51,478 nucleotides of DNA from Chara braunii (GCA_003427395.1 BFEA01000106.1:2870039-2921516), one strand, 5' to 3'; positions 1 to 11,282 are shown, counted from the stretch's first letter. The notes: generated by a model not told the origin, from the letters alone. Translations and numbers: made by a program.

Positions 1-5
1 GGGGG

Positions 6-37
<32 letters not shown>
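1..37. repeat. G-run and (GA)n microsatellite
   Basis: Eight G residues are followed by about 15 uninterrupted AG units. This is simple-sequence DNA at the window edge with no coding content. Confidence 0.95.
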
Positions 38-39
<2 letters not shown>

Positions 40-485
40 ACGTGGCACTTCGCGACACGGTACCGTATCAACCACGACGGGGCAGCTTTCCGACGGCGGG
101 CAGCGACGACGAGCTGGGAAACGGGCAGCGGCGGCGGGCAGTGACAACGGGCATCGACGACGGGCACCTCGGCGAAGGCGGGCAGCAATGGGAACCTCTT
201 CGGCGGGCAGCAACGACGTTCGAATTCGAAGGCCGCCCGAACATATGTGCAGTTGGCGGAAGAATTTGCGCGGAGGGGCGGGGAGGCTCCCAAGCGCGAA
301 AAAACATCGAAAAAGGCCTCCCCACCTCCCCGCGCAAAAATGCGCTGCGCCCGCCCGGCGTCAAACTGGGGGACCCAACCGGCAGGGCCGTCCGGGACCC
401 CTGTCGGACAGAGGCTGGGGCGCCGGGCGGCCCGGAGTTTAACACAGTACTTTACTATAGGGGGGGGGGGGGGGGGGGGGGGGGG
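38..485. other. GC-rich unrecognised segment ending in a G-run
   Basis: This stretch is built from loosely repeated blocks of the form GGGCAGCGACGAC, followed by a GC-rich part and a 26-base G-run at 460-485. A 163-codon frame runs through it on the plus strand from 42, but its opening third is only the repeated GC-rich block, its tail encodes poly-glycine from the G-run, and comparable frames exist on the other strand. I see no domain, so I do not call a gene. Confidence 0.5.
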
Positions 486-800
486 AACATGCTTACTATA
501 TTCTTTAGAGCACAGTTCTTTTTTATCCAGTAGAAAAGAAAATAATATGAATAAATCAAATTAGAAAATGTTGATTTGCAAGAATATTTTCTGATTGATT
601 AGAGGAATTTAGAGCATATTAGTCGTATGAATCTTACTTGAAATTGATTATTTTAAATTTGAATGGCCGCAAAGTGGTAAAAAAGGTGGGAGTGCAAAGA
701 CAAAAAATCAGTAGGTTTGACGAGAAGCAGCCATCCTTAAAAAAGTAAAATTTTTCAACAAATCCAAATTCCATTACACTTGGATTCTGCTAACTTAAAT
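486..800. other. AT-rich spacer, no gene seen
   Basis: AT-rich sequence with many in-frame stops on all frames. No RNA gene, repeat or regulatory motif was recognised. It abuts the TG start of the LTR at 801. Confidence 0.6.
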
Positions 801-1345
801 TGAAACGGTTTTCACGTTTGCAGAAGCTGATGCAGATCCCAGGGTTCGATCCCTAGACCTTACCTGCACCCGTGTACAGTATCGAGTAGACCCCTGTGTG
901 TTTTGAGCCCGCGACCTGTGTTTTAGTAGTGACTGTTCTTTGTCGTAGGTCCCTGTAGTTGTAGGGATTCAATCTGTAGATCTGTCAAGTAGAGGTTACA
1001 GGTGCGTAGAGGTTGAAAATGCTAGGCTAGTAGAGGTTGAAATTGCTAGGCTAGAGGTCTGTAGGCAAGTCGTGAGTCCAACTATGTCGAGTCGGCAGTG
1101 CCACCCCGTGCAGTCAGCGGTACCGGTCCCAGTCAGTCACAGTCCAGTCAAGCAAGTACCGTGTGGGACTGTGTGCACTAAGGGCCTGGAGGAAAGGGGC
1201 AGAAGTATAAATCAAGAGGCAGCGTACAGCAATTCATTCATTCACTGCGTAAGCCATGCGGAAGTGCTGTTCCAGCATCTTGCGCGAGGTGGTCTGCAGA
1301 GCGCCCGAAGTCGAAGTGGGCTGGAAGACGATAGCGTAGCCATAG

Positions 1346-1521
1346 TTAGTTGAGTGGCCATAGCCACTGTAGACAGGAGAGAGGTGTTCGGGTGTAAGTG
1401 TGTGATGCAGTGAACGTGTGTGGGGTAGCCATAGTTAGTAGTAGTTGAGCGGCCATAGCCGCTGTAGACAGGAGAGAGGTGTTCGGGTGTAAGTGTGTGA
1501 TGCAGTGAACATGTGTGGGGT
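1346..1521 (+). repeat. Tandem duplication inside the 5' LTR
   Basis: A block of about 85-95 bases, containing the shared stretch AGAGAGGTGTTCGGGTGTAA, occurs twice in a row. The 3' LTR (around 9140-9230) has the block only once, so the duplication arose after insertion or the 3' LTR lost it. Confidence 0.85.
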
Positions 1522-1880
1522 ATTCAGGGTGATCCAGAGTTGAGTGAGTGCGAACAGTGGTGCTGGAAACAGTGTCGAGAGTTGGGTTGTACAGGCGCTG
1601 ATGCGCCATAGCCTGTTGAAGCGAGTTCGCGCCTGAACTGTGTTCTCGAGTTCCATATCTCTGAGTTTGGGTGGGCGCTGTGCGCCAATGTGAATCGCCA
1701 TCTCTTTGCATGTATGTGAAGCGAGTCTGATTGCATTGGTATTGGAGCTGGTTCCCGTTACTCCACGCGCCATCGCCGTTGTTATAGTCAGGCGCCATAG
1801 CTGTAGTTGCGGCAACGAAGGGGGAGGGTCCGCCATATCTGTGCTGAAGAAGGAGGGCGCCGTGAACCTGCACAGAGGAC

Positions 1881-1888
<8 letters not shown>

Positions 1889-1953
<65 letters not shown>
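1889..1953. repeat. (GA)n microsatellite in the LTR
   Basis: About 32 perfect GA units within the 5' LTR. The translated Arg-Glu and Ser-Leu runs here are artefacts of the repeat. Confidence 0.97.
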
Positions 1954-1955
<2 letters not shown>

Positions 1956-2162
1956 AGATTGTTGTGCGGCCTAAGGAAGAAGGTGGCGGCCATAGCCACC
2001 GAGCTCGGACGCAGAGAATAAGAGTAAAAGAAGAGAGAGAGGGGACAAAGAGATGGAGAGAATCATAACTGAGGTCGAGGAGGAAGGAGAGACAAAGAAG
2101 GGAGAAAGAAAAAGCCATAGCCGAGGGAGGAAGAAGAAGGAAGGTTGGCAGCCATAACCAAA

Positions 2163-2326
2163 GTTGACCAAGGTACTTACCAGTGTTGACCAGGCGTTTA
2201 CCGAAGTTGACCAAGTGTTTTTCAGCGTTGACCGGGGTGCATGGTGGCGTTGACCGAGGAGTTGACCAAAGTGTTGAGCAGTGTTGACCAAGGTGGCGAC
2301 CAGGGCGTTGACCGGAGCTGTTGACC
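2163..2326 (+). promoter_or_regulatory. Phased array of GTTGACC (W-box-like) motifs
   Basis: Exact GTTGACC occurs at 2163, 2185, 2206, 2227, 2249, 2261, 2283, 2307 and 2320, with one more at 2503. Spacings are mostly 21-22 bases, with shorter steps near 12-13. The motif contains TTGACC, the core bound by WRKY factors in plants. Variants such as GTTTACC and GTTGAGC fall between some copies, giving an underlying period near 10.5 bases. Seen: the motif and spacing. Inferred: a binding array or simply a degenerate minisatellite. Confidence 0.55.
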
Positions 2327-2933
2327 ACAAAGTTTCACCAAGCTGGAGTTGGTATACTCTCGCCAAGCCTTCAGCCTATCCCCTCGCCCTATGGATGTGC
2401 ACACACCCCATGGTACTTGCTGAGTCAGTCTGTCTCTTCTTTCTGGATCGAGTCTCTTCTGTCCAGGTGACAGGAACTCTGTGTATGAGGTCATCGAGCG
2501 GCGTTGACCAAACCCACACGGGTTGAGTAGGGCTAAAGGCCGTGTCTGACGACTGACTGACCCGGAGGACAAACCCTCCCAAGGACCGGTACAGACCGGT
2601 GGGCTGCTCAGTGCGGCACGGTAGGCCCAAAATCCGAGCTGTGGGCTGCACAACCAGCTGTCTACGTCGTGAGAGGACTTGCTGATCGCGTTGTCCTGTT
2701 TGTGACGTTAAATAATTCCTAAGGAGTTACGGGGGATCTCCTTAAATGCCTCTTGATCAGCAGTAAGTCCTGTAGTGACAGCCTAGAAGTAGAGTCGGGC
2801 TAGAGACCATAGTTGACAGGGTCCTTCAAGGATTTTGTGGTCCTTAGTAAGTCAGTCATAAGTTAAGTCAGTTAGGGGGTGAGAGTCTAAGTGGTGAGGA
2901 GTGGAATTGTTATCCAGTTTTACACCTATCACC

Positions 2934-4860
2934 ATGGTTGACACGCGCAGTGGTAAGAACACCATCCCATATACAAGAGTGCAGGAAGAGAGTGGCGCCG
3001 CCATACTGAAAGAAAGAAAGAAAGAAAGGAGGAGGCCAAGAAGAAGGCCCTGTTGGGAGCACAGGCAGCGAAGAAGAAGAAGCTTGAGGAAGAGATGGAG
3101 AGGGTGAAGAAAGAAGCGGAGGAGAAGCTTAAGGTAGTAGAAGAAGAAGAAGAAGAAGAAGAGGAGGAGATACCCCTGGTGAGGCCTTTGAGAAGAGAGG
3201 AAAGAGGGGAATCAAGTGGGGCCAGTGAAGACGAGAAGAAACTAGAGAAGATGGTGTCAGAATGGGTGGCTAACTTATCCCAAGGGGAGGATGAAGAAGC
3301 GTTGATGTATATCCCCCAGGATGAAAGGGATGCTGCGGTGGCCGAGATAAAGGCCTTGGAAGACCCATCAGAGCAGCAGACACTACAAAAGGAGGAGAAA
3401 ATGGAGTGGAAATTGCGATTGAGAAGGCAAAGAAGGAGGCGCATAACGGCGGCTACTGAGTTGGAGAAGGAGTTAGCTGCCGCAGCAAAACAGCATACAC
3501 AGGCACTGGCACAAGAGGACATGCAGAGTAAGTTGGATGCAATCGCAAAGAGTATAGATGTATTGATCCGCGTCCAACATGAACAAATGCATACTTCAAG
3601 GGGCCATGACATAGCGCTATAGTCCATCTGAGTAGGCTTTAGAGATTTTGCCCACGATATGATGATGAGGATGGGCTCTGTAATGCAGGCCCGTATGAAG
3701 AACACAAAACAATTCTGTGTTGGCACCATAGAGGGTGCCAAACTGGCAGTCCCAAAGGAGGAGGAGGCACGCCCGCGTAGGGAACGAGTCAAAGTCAAGA
3801 TTCCTGATGCCTACAGCGGGAAGCAAGGGGAAGACTTCGATAATTGGGAGGCCAACATCAATTCCTACGTGCACCTCCAGGACATTATTCCTGAGGAGCA
3901 AGTCCTCGTCGCATTCCACGCCCTTAGAGACGAAGCGTCTAGCTTCGCCAGGTCATTAGCCCGCGCCGCCAAATGTGACAATGACATGGTGGCGTACTCC
4001 ACCATCACTCCCCTCAGCGAATTCCTAAAGTTAATTCGCGAATGTTTCGCGGATGTAACTAACAAAATTAACGCCTCAAACAAGCTCAAAACAATCCACA
4101 CACGACAGTGGACGACTGCAAGGGCACTCAAGGGGGCCATGGGCGATCTTGTCGCAGTCCCTAACCATGGGGTCACTGAGCCACAGTTGGTTCAATTATT
4201 TTATCGTGCGATGCCCGAGAGTTTGCTCGGGCATTTTTACGACAAGTCGCGAGAACAGGGTATGACTTATGATAGGTAGTAGCGACATTGTTGCATATGA
4301 GGCCCAGTCCACGCCAGTGAAAGCTTTTTGGCACAAAGATTTTGACAAGGGTGAAAAGTGGAAGGGTCATACCATTTCAGGGCAGGTTAAAGGGAAGGAT
4401 AGCCTGATCCAGACTTTGGATGAAGGAGGAGTGGAGGAGGTCCCATATAGTGAGATAGAGTGGGGCCTCGAGGAGGAGAACAGGAGTGTAGGTCACGGAA
4501 GGTCCTATGCTGTTGTCGCGGCTGGAGGGAGGCCGCAAGGAAGAGGAGGCGGCCGGGGCTAATGGGTCCGGGCCTCAAGTGGCCGAGGACAGGATGATCA
4601 GGGGGTTGGCGCCAGGGGAAAACACCAAGAGGGAAGTAGGGGTCAAGGTCCCCCGCAAACCGCCCGAGTTCCAATCGGTCACCTTATAGGAGAGGTGGAT
4701 GGTACCCTGGCTAGCCACACGGCAGGTCTTGGGAAGATTTGGGTCTCGATCAGAAAGTCTGGCAGAAGAGGATAAACCAGGATCAGTGCATTTACTACGG
4801 TGATCCAGGTCACACTATCAAATACTGCCCAAAATATAGGGAGGCCCAATTTGCTGCATA
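2934..4860 (+). pseudogene. gag of gypsy element 1, broken
   Basis: The likely start is the ATG at 2934, giving MVDTRSGK. A frameshift near 3010-3050 moves the reading into the frame that encodes a long Lys/Glu-rich coiled-coil region (3053-3622). Stops at 3620 and 3629 precede the capsid-like part (3659-4279), which includes IPDAYSGKQGEDFDNW, typical of retrotransposon gag. After another frameshift the nucleocapsid follows (4269-4562). A CCHC zinc knuckle is visible at 4787-4828 as CIYYGDPGHTIKYC; the second Cys has become Tyr. A stop follows at about 4859. The protein would form the particle and bind RNA; this copy cannot. Confidence 0.85.
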
Positions 4861-4959
4861 GGCAGCAAAAGGCAACCGTCGGTAGGGGTCGCAACTTGCC
4901 TTACCCCTAGACCATGTGGAGAAGAGTGCGCGCACCATAGAAAAACTCCCAACCCACAT

Positions 4960-5382
4960 GTGTCTATGACAGAGGTTGCTGGCCAATGCTTAGAAAGTTG
5001 TTCAGAGACTACTTGTGTTACGGTCTCTCTAGGCACTTCCCCCACAGGCGTGGCGGAAGAAATCAAGAAGAGGACGCCTGCCTGGGCCAAGATGAAGAAG
5101 GATGAAAAAGGACAGCTAGTATTGGTAGATGTAGAGATTTTTAGAGGCAGCGTAGGGGCCCTTATAGAAAGTGGGGCTACCCGTAGCTATATTAGTCACA
5201 AAGCGCTACAGAAGCTGAAGCTAAATCTAAAGGTCCGAAAGCTAGAGGAACCTATAGTCAACATCCTCCCAGACAATCGCACAATGCAAGTCGAGGATTA
5301 CGTTGAGGGAGTCCAAACTTATCTCCGCCTAGAGAAAGATGGGAAGGTAGAAAGAGTTTTCTATTCCCCGACTTCCTCGTAG
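4960..5382 (+). pseudogene. Aspartic protease of gypsy element 1, active site lost
   Basis: The 140-codon frame contains LIESGATRSYIS, the retropepsin-type active-site loop in which the catalytic Asp of D-S/T-G is replaced by Glu (codon GAA). Family knowledge: two monomers each contribute that Asp, so the substitution should abolish processing of gag-pol. The domain lies between the gag zinc knuckle and RT as expected. The frame ends in a stop at 5380-5382, before the conserved Leu-Gly-Met-Glu-Trp turn visible in another frame near 5411. Confidence 0.85.
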
Positions 5383-5448
5383 AAGACAACCTCCCGTTTG
5401 ATATAGTCCTAGGAATGGAATGGGGAGAGGCAGTAGGATCCTACACTC

Positions 5449-7086
5449 ATGGCCACACTTCATTTGCGAGAGCATGAGTGTAGGTTCCCTAACCCTTCAG
5501 GTGGAGTCAAGACTGCCCGCCTGTTTCATGTGCCAAAGGTAAAGAATCCCTTAGCACATTGTTGCCTCAACGCTCCTGCATTCACAAGGTTAGTGAAGAA
5601 GGAGAAGTTAGAAGAACAAGTTTTCGTTGCCTATGTTAGGCCAATCACTGAGCCTAAGTCCGAAGAGCCCACAGACCCTCGTATTGCCACGTTGTTGGAC
5701 TATACAAATTTGTCGGAGCCGCCTACAGGAGTAGTACAACGGCCATCCGACATCGAATTGAGATAGAACCTGGCAATAGGACTCCCAAAGGAGCAATATA
5801 TAGAATGTCCCCAAGGGAGTTAGAGGAGTTGCAAAAGCAATTAGATGAGCTCCTTGAGAAGGGTTGGATGATGCCCAGTTCGTCTCCGTTTGGAGCATCT
5901 GTTCTATTTGTCCCCAAAAAGGAGGGAGAGTTGAGAATGTGTATAGACTATAGGGGTCTCAACGCCATCATAGTGAAGAACGCAGAACCACTGCCTCCAA
6001 TAGATGATTTGTTGGATCGAGTGCAGGGCTGCCGATACTTCTCTAAGATAGATTTGAAGTCAGGCTATCATCAGATAGAGGTCCATCATGATGATCAGCA
6101 TAAGACGACGTTCAGGACCAGATACGGGCACTTCGAGTTTATAGTGATGCCCTTTGGACTAACCAACGCGCCAACCACGTTTCAGCACTGTATGAATGAC
6201 CTATTTAGGCTGTGGGTAGATAGATTTGTAGTCGTATATCTAGATGACATTCTAGTATTTAGTAAGACCCCTTCAGGAGCATGAGGGCCATCTAAGGCAG
6301 GTCTTGGAGAAGCGGAGAGAAGCTAACTTCAAGATCAATGCGAAGAAGTTTGAGTGGGCCAAGACAGAGGTTTTATACCTGGGCCATGTCCTAGATGCAG
6401 ATGCCATAAAGCTTGAGGACAACAAGATAGCAGCGATTAGAGATTGGCCGACTCCCCACACGGTGACAGAGTTGCGGTCGATTTTGGGGTTAGCAAATTA
6501 TTATAAAAAGTTCGTCAGGAACTTCTCCACCATCGCTGCTTCCCTTCGCAGGTTGCTAAAGAAAGAGGCAATTTGGAAGTGGGATAAAGACTGCACAGCG
6601 GCCCTGAAGAAGTTAAAGCGGGCCTTAATAGAGTATCATGTCCTTAAGGTAGTCGATCCATCATTGCCATTCGTCGTCACCACTGATGCAAGTCAATATG
6701 GCATAGGTGTTGTTCTACAGCAAGACGATGGTAATGGATACAGACCCGTAGAGTTCATGTATGCTAGAATGCCTTTAGAAAAGGTAGCGACATCCACCTA
6801 CGAGAGGGAACTCTCCGCTCTCAGGCAAGCGTTAGACCACTGGAAGCACTACTTGCTTGGGAGGCACTTTAAAGTATATTCAGACCACGAGACACTACAA
6901 TGGCTGAAAACGCAGGCCAAGATGACACCAAAGCTAACTAGGTGGGCCACAGAGATAGATCAGTATGATTTTGAACTCAAGCCAGTCAACGGAAAGTACA
7001 ATGTAGTTACGGACGCTCTGAGTAGGAGATCAGACTATTTTAGAGCAGTAGTGCACTATCTGGTCATAGGGAGAGACCTGCATTAG
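5449..7086 (+). pseudogene. Reverse transcriptase and RNase H of gypsy element 1
   Basis: 5449-5766 is the protease-RT linker in one frame. RT fingers and palm lie in another frame (5805-6284), with [12 protein letters not shown] carrying the first catalytic Asp, [12 protein letters not shown], and [12 protein letters not shown] carrying the catalytic pair. A frameshift near 6284-6304 leads to the thumb and RNase H (6304-7086). RNase H keeps its acidic residues in VTTDASQYGIG, STYERELSAL, VYSDHETLQW and VVTDALSRRSD. Catalytic residues are therefore complete, but two frameshifts and a terminal stop break the polyprotein. Confidence 0.92.
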
Positions 7087-7098
7087 AAAGTCAAAGAA

Positions 7099-8547
7099 GT
7101 GTATATGGAGGACCCTATCTATAACAACCTCCTCAAGAGAGTTAAGGAGGCACCAGAACCAGACTTTCGCACTACTGACGACTTGTTATTTGAAAAGACT
7201 AATGTTGTAGACCGTCTATGCGTTCCTAATAGCGAAGAGATCCGAAGTTTGATCTTAGGGGAATGCCATGATACAGAGGGACATTTCGGCTAGCGGAAGG
7301 CATTAACCAACCTCATGCGCACATATACCTGGCGTGGTATGAAGGCCGACTGCATAGAATACGTACACAATTGCGAAGTATGTCAAAGGAATAAAACTAC
7401 TGCGCAAGCCCCTCTAGGTCTTCTCAGACCATTGCCTATTCCCGAAGGACCCGGAGATTCAGTGTCTATAGATTTCATGGACGCTGGTGTCAAAAGTAGA
7501 CATGGCAAAAGTCAAGTCATGGTCGTAGTAGATAGATTTAGCAAGTACGCCATTTTTCTTCCTTTGCCCTCTGAGGCACGTGTAGAGTTAGTGATACGAA
7601 AGTTTTTTGACCATTGGGTCAGTGAACACGGGCTACCGTTGTCTATAGTTAGTGACAGGGACACCCGGTTCACTAGTCAGAACTGGCAATAATTAATGAA
7701 AGTCTACGGATCAAAGTTGTTAATGTCGTCTGGTCGTCATTTAGAGACCAACGGACATACCGAACAGATGAACAAAGTCCTACAACAAGTTCTGAGAATG
7801 TACATTAGACCCAATCAACTCGATTGGGATGAGATGCTTCCAAAGGCAGCCAGTGCTTACAACAATAGCGTGCACTTAGCCACTTGTCGCACTCCCAATG
7901 AGCTACAAACCACTCGGACCGTTTGAAGGACTTAACCGGGGTCAGATTCAGAGGCTACCGCCCGGTACTAGGGAATTTGTGATACAGCACGAGAAAGAGA
8001 TTGCTACAATAGTTGATAACCTCAGGAAGGCCCAACACAGAATGATAGAACAATCCAATAAATGCGTCGCCCTTCACAGTTCCAAGTCGGCGACTTAGTC
8101 TGGGTCAAGTCAAAAGAGTTTGCTCCTGAGGAGAACATCTCGCAAAAGTTGCTACCTCCTTATAGAGGACCGTGGCCAGTCCTAGAAGTTAAGGGTGGAC
8201 AGGATGGACCATCCTACATGATAGAGATTCCAACACACCTCCATGCCTACCCAGTTTTCCATGCATCGAAGTTGTTACCTTGTACTACGAGTTAACAGTT
8301 TCCATCACAAAGGTCTATGATTCCTCTGGATATGGATGGAAGGTACGCCATTGATGGCATAGTAGGTGAGGATGTCTTCAGAACAGGAGGCAGAGGTCGT
8401 CCACAGAAACAGTACAAAGTCAGATTCTCTTATCAAGAACCTGAAGATGACCGCTGGTTCACCACAGCAGAACTTCTAGAGACGACTCCCAATATAGTCC
8501 GAGCCTACGAGAGAGATAAGAAGGGTGGAGGTCCTGCCTTGGACTGA
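7099..8547 (+). pseudogene. Integrase with chromodomain-like tail, gypsy element 1
   Basis: The zinc-binding HHCC domain begins with ECHDTEGHFG and continues as CEVCQRN after a stop at 7291. The catalytic core shows SIDFMDA, VSDRDTRFTS and, after a stop at 7690, GHTEQMN, giving the D, D and E positions. A frameshift near 7900 precedes a GPY/F-type C-terminal module (8062-8295, PYRGPWPVLEV) and a final segment ending in YKVRFSYQEPEDDRWF, which resembles a degenerate chromodomain. In this family that tail directs insertion to chromatin. Stops and frameshifts make the copy inactive. Confidence 0.9.
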
Positions 8548-8574
8548 AGTATTCTCGAAGGACCTCAATTTTAG

Positions 8575-8585
8575 GCCGGCGGGAG
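8575..8585 (+). promoter_or_regulatory. Polypurine-like tract of element 1
   Basis: A G-rich stretch, GCCGGCGGGAG, sits directly before the TGAAAT start of the 3' LTR, where plus-strand DNA priming is expected. It has two C interruptions, so it is a weak tract. Confidence 0.55.
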
Positions 8586-9437
8586 TGAAATGGTTTTCAC
8601 CTTTCCAGAAGTTGATGCAGATCCCAGGGTTCGATCCCTAGACCTTACCTGCACCCGTGTACAGTATCGAGTAGACCCCTATGTGTTTTGAGCCCGCGAC
8701 CTGTGTTTTAGTAGTGGTTGTTCTTTGTCGTAGGTCCCTGTAGTTGTAGGGATTCGATCTATAGATTTGTCAAGTAGAGTTTACAGTTGTGTAGAGGTCG
8801 AAACTGCGAGGCTAGAGGTCTGTAGGCAAGTCGTGAGTCCAACTGCGTCGAGTCGGCAGTGTGACTGCGTCGAGTCAACAGTGCAACCCCATGCAGTCAG
8901 TGGTACCGATCCCAGTCAGTCACAGTCCAGTCAAGCAAGCACCATGTGGGACTGTGTGCACTAAGGGCCTGGAGGAAAGGGGCCGACCAACGACCAACAA
9001 AAGTATAAATCAAGAGGCAGCATACAACAATTCATTCATGCGCAGCGTAAGCCATACAGAAGCGCTGTTCCAGCGTCTTGTGCGAGGTGGTCTGCAGAGC
9101 GCCCGAAGTCGAAGTGGGCTGGAAGAAGATAGTGTGGCCATGTTAGTAGTAGTTGAGCGGCCATAGCTGTTGTAGACATGAGAGAGGTGTTCGGGTGTAA
9201 GTGTGTGATGCAGTGAACGTGCATGGGGTATTCAGGGTGATCCAGAGTTGAGTGAGTGCGAACAGTGGTGTTGGAAACAGTGTCGAGAGTTGGGTTGTAC
9301 AGGCATTGATGCGCCATAGCCTGTTGAAGCGAGTTTGCGCCTGAACTGTGTTCTCGAGTTCCACGCTGTATGCCAGTGTGAATCGCCATCTGTTTGCATG
9401 TATGTGAAGCGAAGAAGAAAGCGAGTCTGATTGCAAA
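8586..9437 (+). repeat. 3' LTR of gypsy element 1, truncated
   Basis: Aligns with 801-1733 of the 5' LTR, including the stretch around GTTCGATCCCTAGACC. It has one copy of the block duplicated in the 5' LTR and lacks everything after the GAGTCTGATTGCA junction, meaning at least a kilobase of LTR, the GA tract and the GTTGACC array are absent. Confidence 0.88.
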
Positions 9438-9886
9438 ATATAATATAAGGATTTATCATAACTGAATATGCTATCAATTTACTTCCTTATTTAAGGTTGT
9501 TTTTCAATCCAAGTTTAGATAGACCAACCCGACACCCGGTGGACAGACGACTTCATCCTGCTGGGGCCACTGGCCTGCAGGCAATGAGGCTATTCGTCTC
9601 TCACATATACTGAGGAGAGCCTGTGAGCTGGCACTGACGTGGTTCCTCTGGTCACTAAGGAACTCGGCTGTCAGACAAGGGGGGGAAGATTGACACCACC
9701 GATGATCGAATCGGAGACTAAGTTCGTGATCCAATGGACTATTTCCACAGAATCGGCACTTAAAAGTGCTCCAGAAGGGATGCTCCTCCAGAGTCCAAAC
9801 CTCAGAAATAGTCCCCGGTTGTCCCATGCCTCCAATTTTTTTGGAGAGAGTCTCTCATTGTTCTCAAGTAGTTTGCCTGTGGCCAC
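9438..9886. other. No gene; body of a MITE-like repeat
   Basis: No credible coding frame. The right part (about 9770-9900) resembles the body of the MITE at 48676-48866, sharing a segment of the type GAGAGNCTCTCRTTGTT and the same terminal motif. The left end of this copy could not be placed. Confidence 0.45.
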
Positions 9887-9919
9887 GTACTGGTGATTTA
9901 AACTTTAAACCACCAGTAC
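9887..9919. repeat. Head-to-head terminal inverted repeats
   Basis: GTACTGGTGATTTAAAC is followed at once by TTTAAACCACCAGTAC, a near-perfect palindrome. The same terminal motif ends the elements at 45269-45629 and 48676-48866. The junction implies two copies of this DNA-transposon family abutting in opposite orientation. Confidence 0.7.
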
Positions 9920-10603
9920 ATCTGGAATCTGAATGAGCCTCTCGAAAAAGTTAGGGAGATGGGGACAAGCAGATTTTTTTCTTTCTTCTTTCAGGGCTGG
10001 GCCTAGCGCCACCCTACAACATGGGACCATTTTTTTCTTCTTCTGGTCCTTCGGACGCCTTGTCCCGAGCCTCCGATATTTTAGTGTAGAGGCTCAATCG
10101 TTATCCTCAACGTGGCTCAGGCTGTCTACCGGCCCCTTGGCGGTTCCACATTTGAAGGACCACTAGCTCTTTTTCACTGCAACTCGGGGCTGGTTCTCCC
10201 CGTGCGGCTGCCGGCAAAGCCATAGGCCAACGTTGGGCGGTTGTTTTCCCTTGAAGGAAAGTGCTGGAGAAGCGCTGGGCCAAAATGTAAACAGCTCGCC
10301 TTCTTTCATGAGGGTTAAACAGGGCGGCACACCGTTCTCTTTTCTTTTCATTCCCTACTCCAGGGAACTCTAGTGTTTCCAACAATTCCAATGGAGGGGG
10401 TGCCATCCCCTACCCCCCCCCCCCCCCCCAAAGTCCAGCCCGTACGACAAGGCGGTCGTTTCAATAACAGCGGAGATCGTGGCAGTGTGAAAATACTGCC
10501 ATTGTAGATATCCTAGACACTGCCAACCTCGGTCGGGTACCTCAAGGTATTGTAGCGGAAAGGGAATAGTTTCTATCAGCTGGTGGGATTCGGCCCTTAC
10601 CCA
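9920..10603. other. Unrecognised, related MITE remnants and a C-run
   Basis: No gene seen. The segment near 10075-10100 again resembles the internal MITE motif noted at 9850 and 48830. A C-run lies at about 10413-10429. Confidence 0.4.
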
Positions 10604-10708
10604 CCGTCTTCGCCCGAATACAACGTCCGGCCAGTATGGCTGTATTTGGGGCAATTTTCAGTCCAGATATAGCGATAATGACCGGCCGTCGTATTCGGGT
10701 GAAGAAGG
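10604..10708. repeat. Foldback element, 46-bp arms
   Basis: The left arm 10604-10649 pairs with the right arm 10663-10708 at roughly 80 percent identity around a 13-base loop. Both arms contain CCCGAATAC at mirror positions. The structure is typical of hairpin MITEs, and I see no coding capacity. Confidence 0.8.
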
Positions 10709-11133
10709 TAGTGTTGGAAGAAAAAAAAGACGCCAAAAACTGCCAAACAAAAGTGAACGCTTGGCACCGGCATTACTCTTTGTTTTCTAACTACACTATG
10801 TTCTTCTCTCAAATTCTTTTGTCTTTCACTACTTTTCCTACCACTACTCCTAAGAATATATAAAGGGGACTCCTGCAAGCATAAGGCCTCGCAAACGAGG
10901 TAATTCATGTCGCCCCCCGCCCCAACAACGGTAGTCAGAAATGGGGTGGGGCCGCCGGTGGGGGTCCGGCTAACACAAAGACCGAGCATTTTGCCAGTAG
11001 CTTAGAATTGTTTTTTGTTGTTTCAAATATTTTTGCCACCAAATCTATGCACCGGATCCTTTTCAGAATCTTTCGAGCCGATGCCTTCATGCAGGAGTTC
11101 ATCATCTATATCCATACATGATAAATCACCCAT
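10709..11133. other. No feature recognised
   Basis: Mixed sequence with no convincing frame, RNA gene or repeat. Confidence 0.4.
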
Positions 11134-11282
11134 GAGCCTAGCTCAGTAGCAGTGGGTACACCCATGAATTTTTGAACTACAGACCCTAGTTCGAATCCAG
11201 ATGAATGACATAAAATCATTCTGAATTACCTGGGGCCAGTCAGTTAAAGACCACATCTCATAGCTGTCACCATTTTAAAAAA
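11134..11282 (+). mobile_element. tRNA-derived SINE, copy 1
   Basis: The head has a Pol III A box (GCCTAGCTCAGTAGCAGTGG) and a B box (AGTTCGAATCC). The body shares GGGCCAGTCAGTT and the end ATCTCATAGCTGTCACC with copies at 43135-43323 and 46069-46223, then an A-rich tail. SINEs of this kind are copied by LINE machinery. No clear target duplication is visible for this copy. Confidence 0.75.

Larger units (their letters stand above)
801..2900 (+). repeat. 5' LTR and leader of gypsy element 1
   Basis: The left edge is the TG at 801, which aligns with 8586 in the 3' LTR. The right edge is not certain because the 3' LTR is truncated; it lies somewhere between about 1733 and the gag start at 2934. 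I could not find a convincing primer-binding site. The LTR carries a tandem duplication (1346-1521), a GA microsatellite and a GTTGACC array. Frames called on the minus strand across 1346-2328 are translations of these repeats. Confidence 0.7.
801..9437 (+). mobile_element. Ty3/gypsy LTR retrotransposon 1, decayed
   Basis: A nearly full-length element with domain order gag, zinc knuckle, protease, RT, RNase H, integrase and chromodomain-like tail. The RNase H-before-integrase order is diagnostic of Ty3/gypsy. Sequence starting TGAAAYGGTTTTCAC at 801 recurs at 8586 and the two copies align for roughly 850 bases, so they are the two LTRs. The 3' LTR stops short at about 9437, where similarity to the 5' LTR (1733) ends abruptly. 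The reading frame is broken by at least four in-frame stops and several frameshifts, and two key residues are lost, so the copy cannot act on its own. Confidence 0.92.

Noticed and set aside
42-533. 163-codon frame at the window start
   Set aside because: Repetitive GC-rich sequence with a poly-Gly run from a homopolymer and no domain.
1346-2328. Two long minus-strand frames of 217 and 297 codons
   Set aside because: They run through the LTR tandem block, the GA microsatellite (Ser-Leu repeats) and the GTTGACC array; the plus strand carries the retrotransposon.
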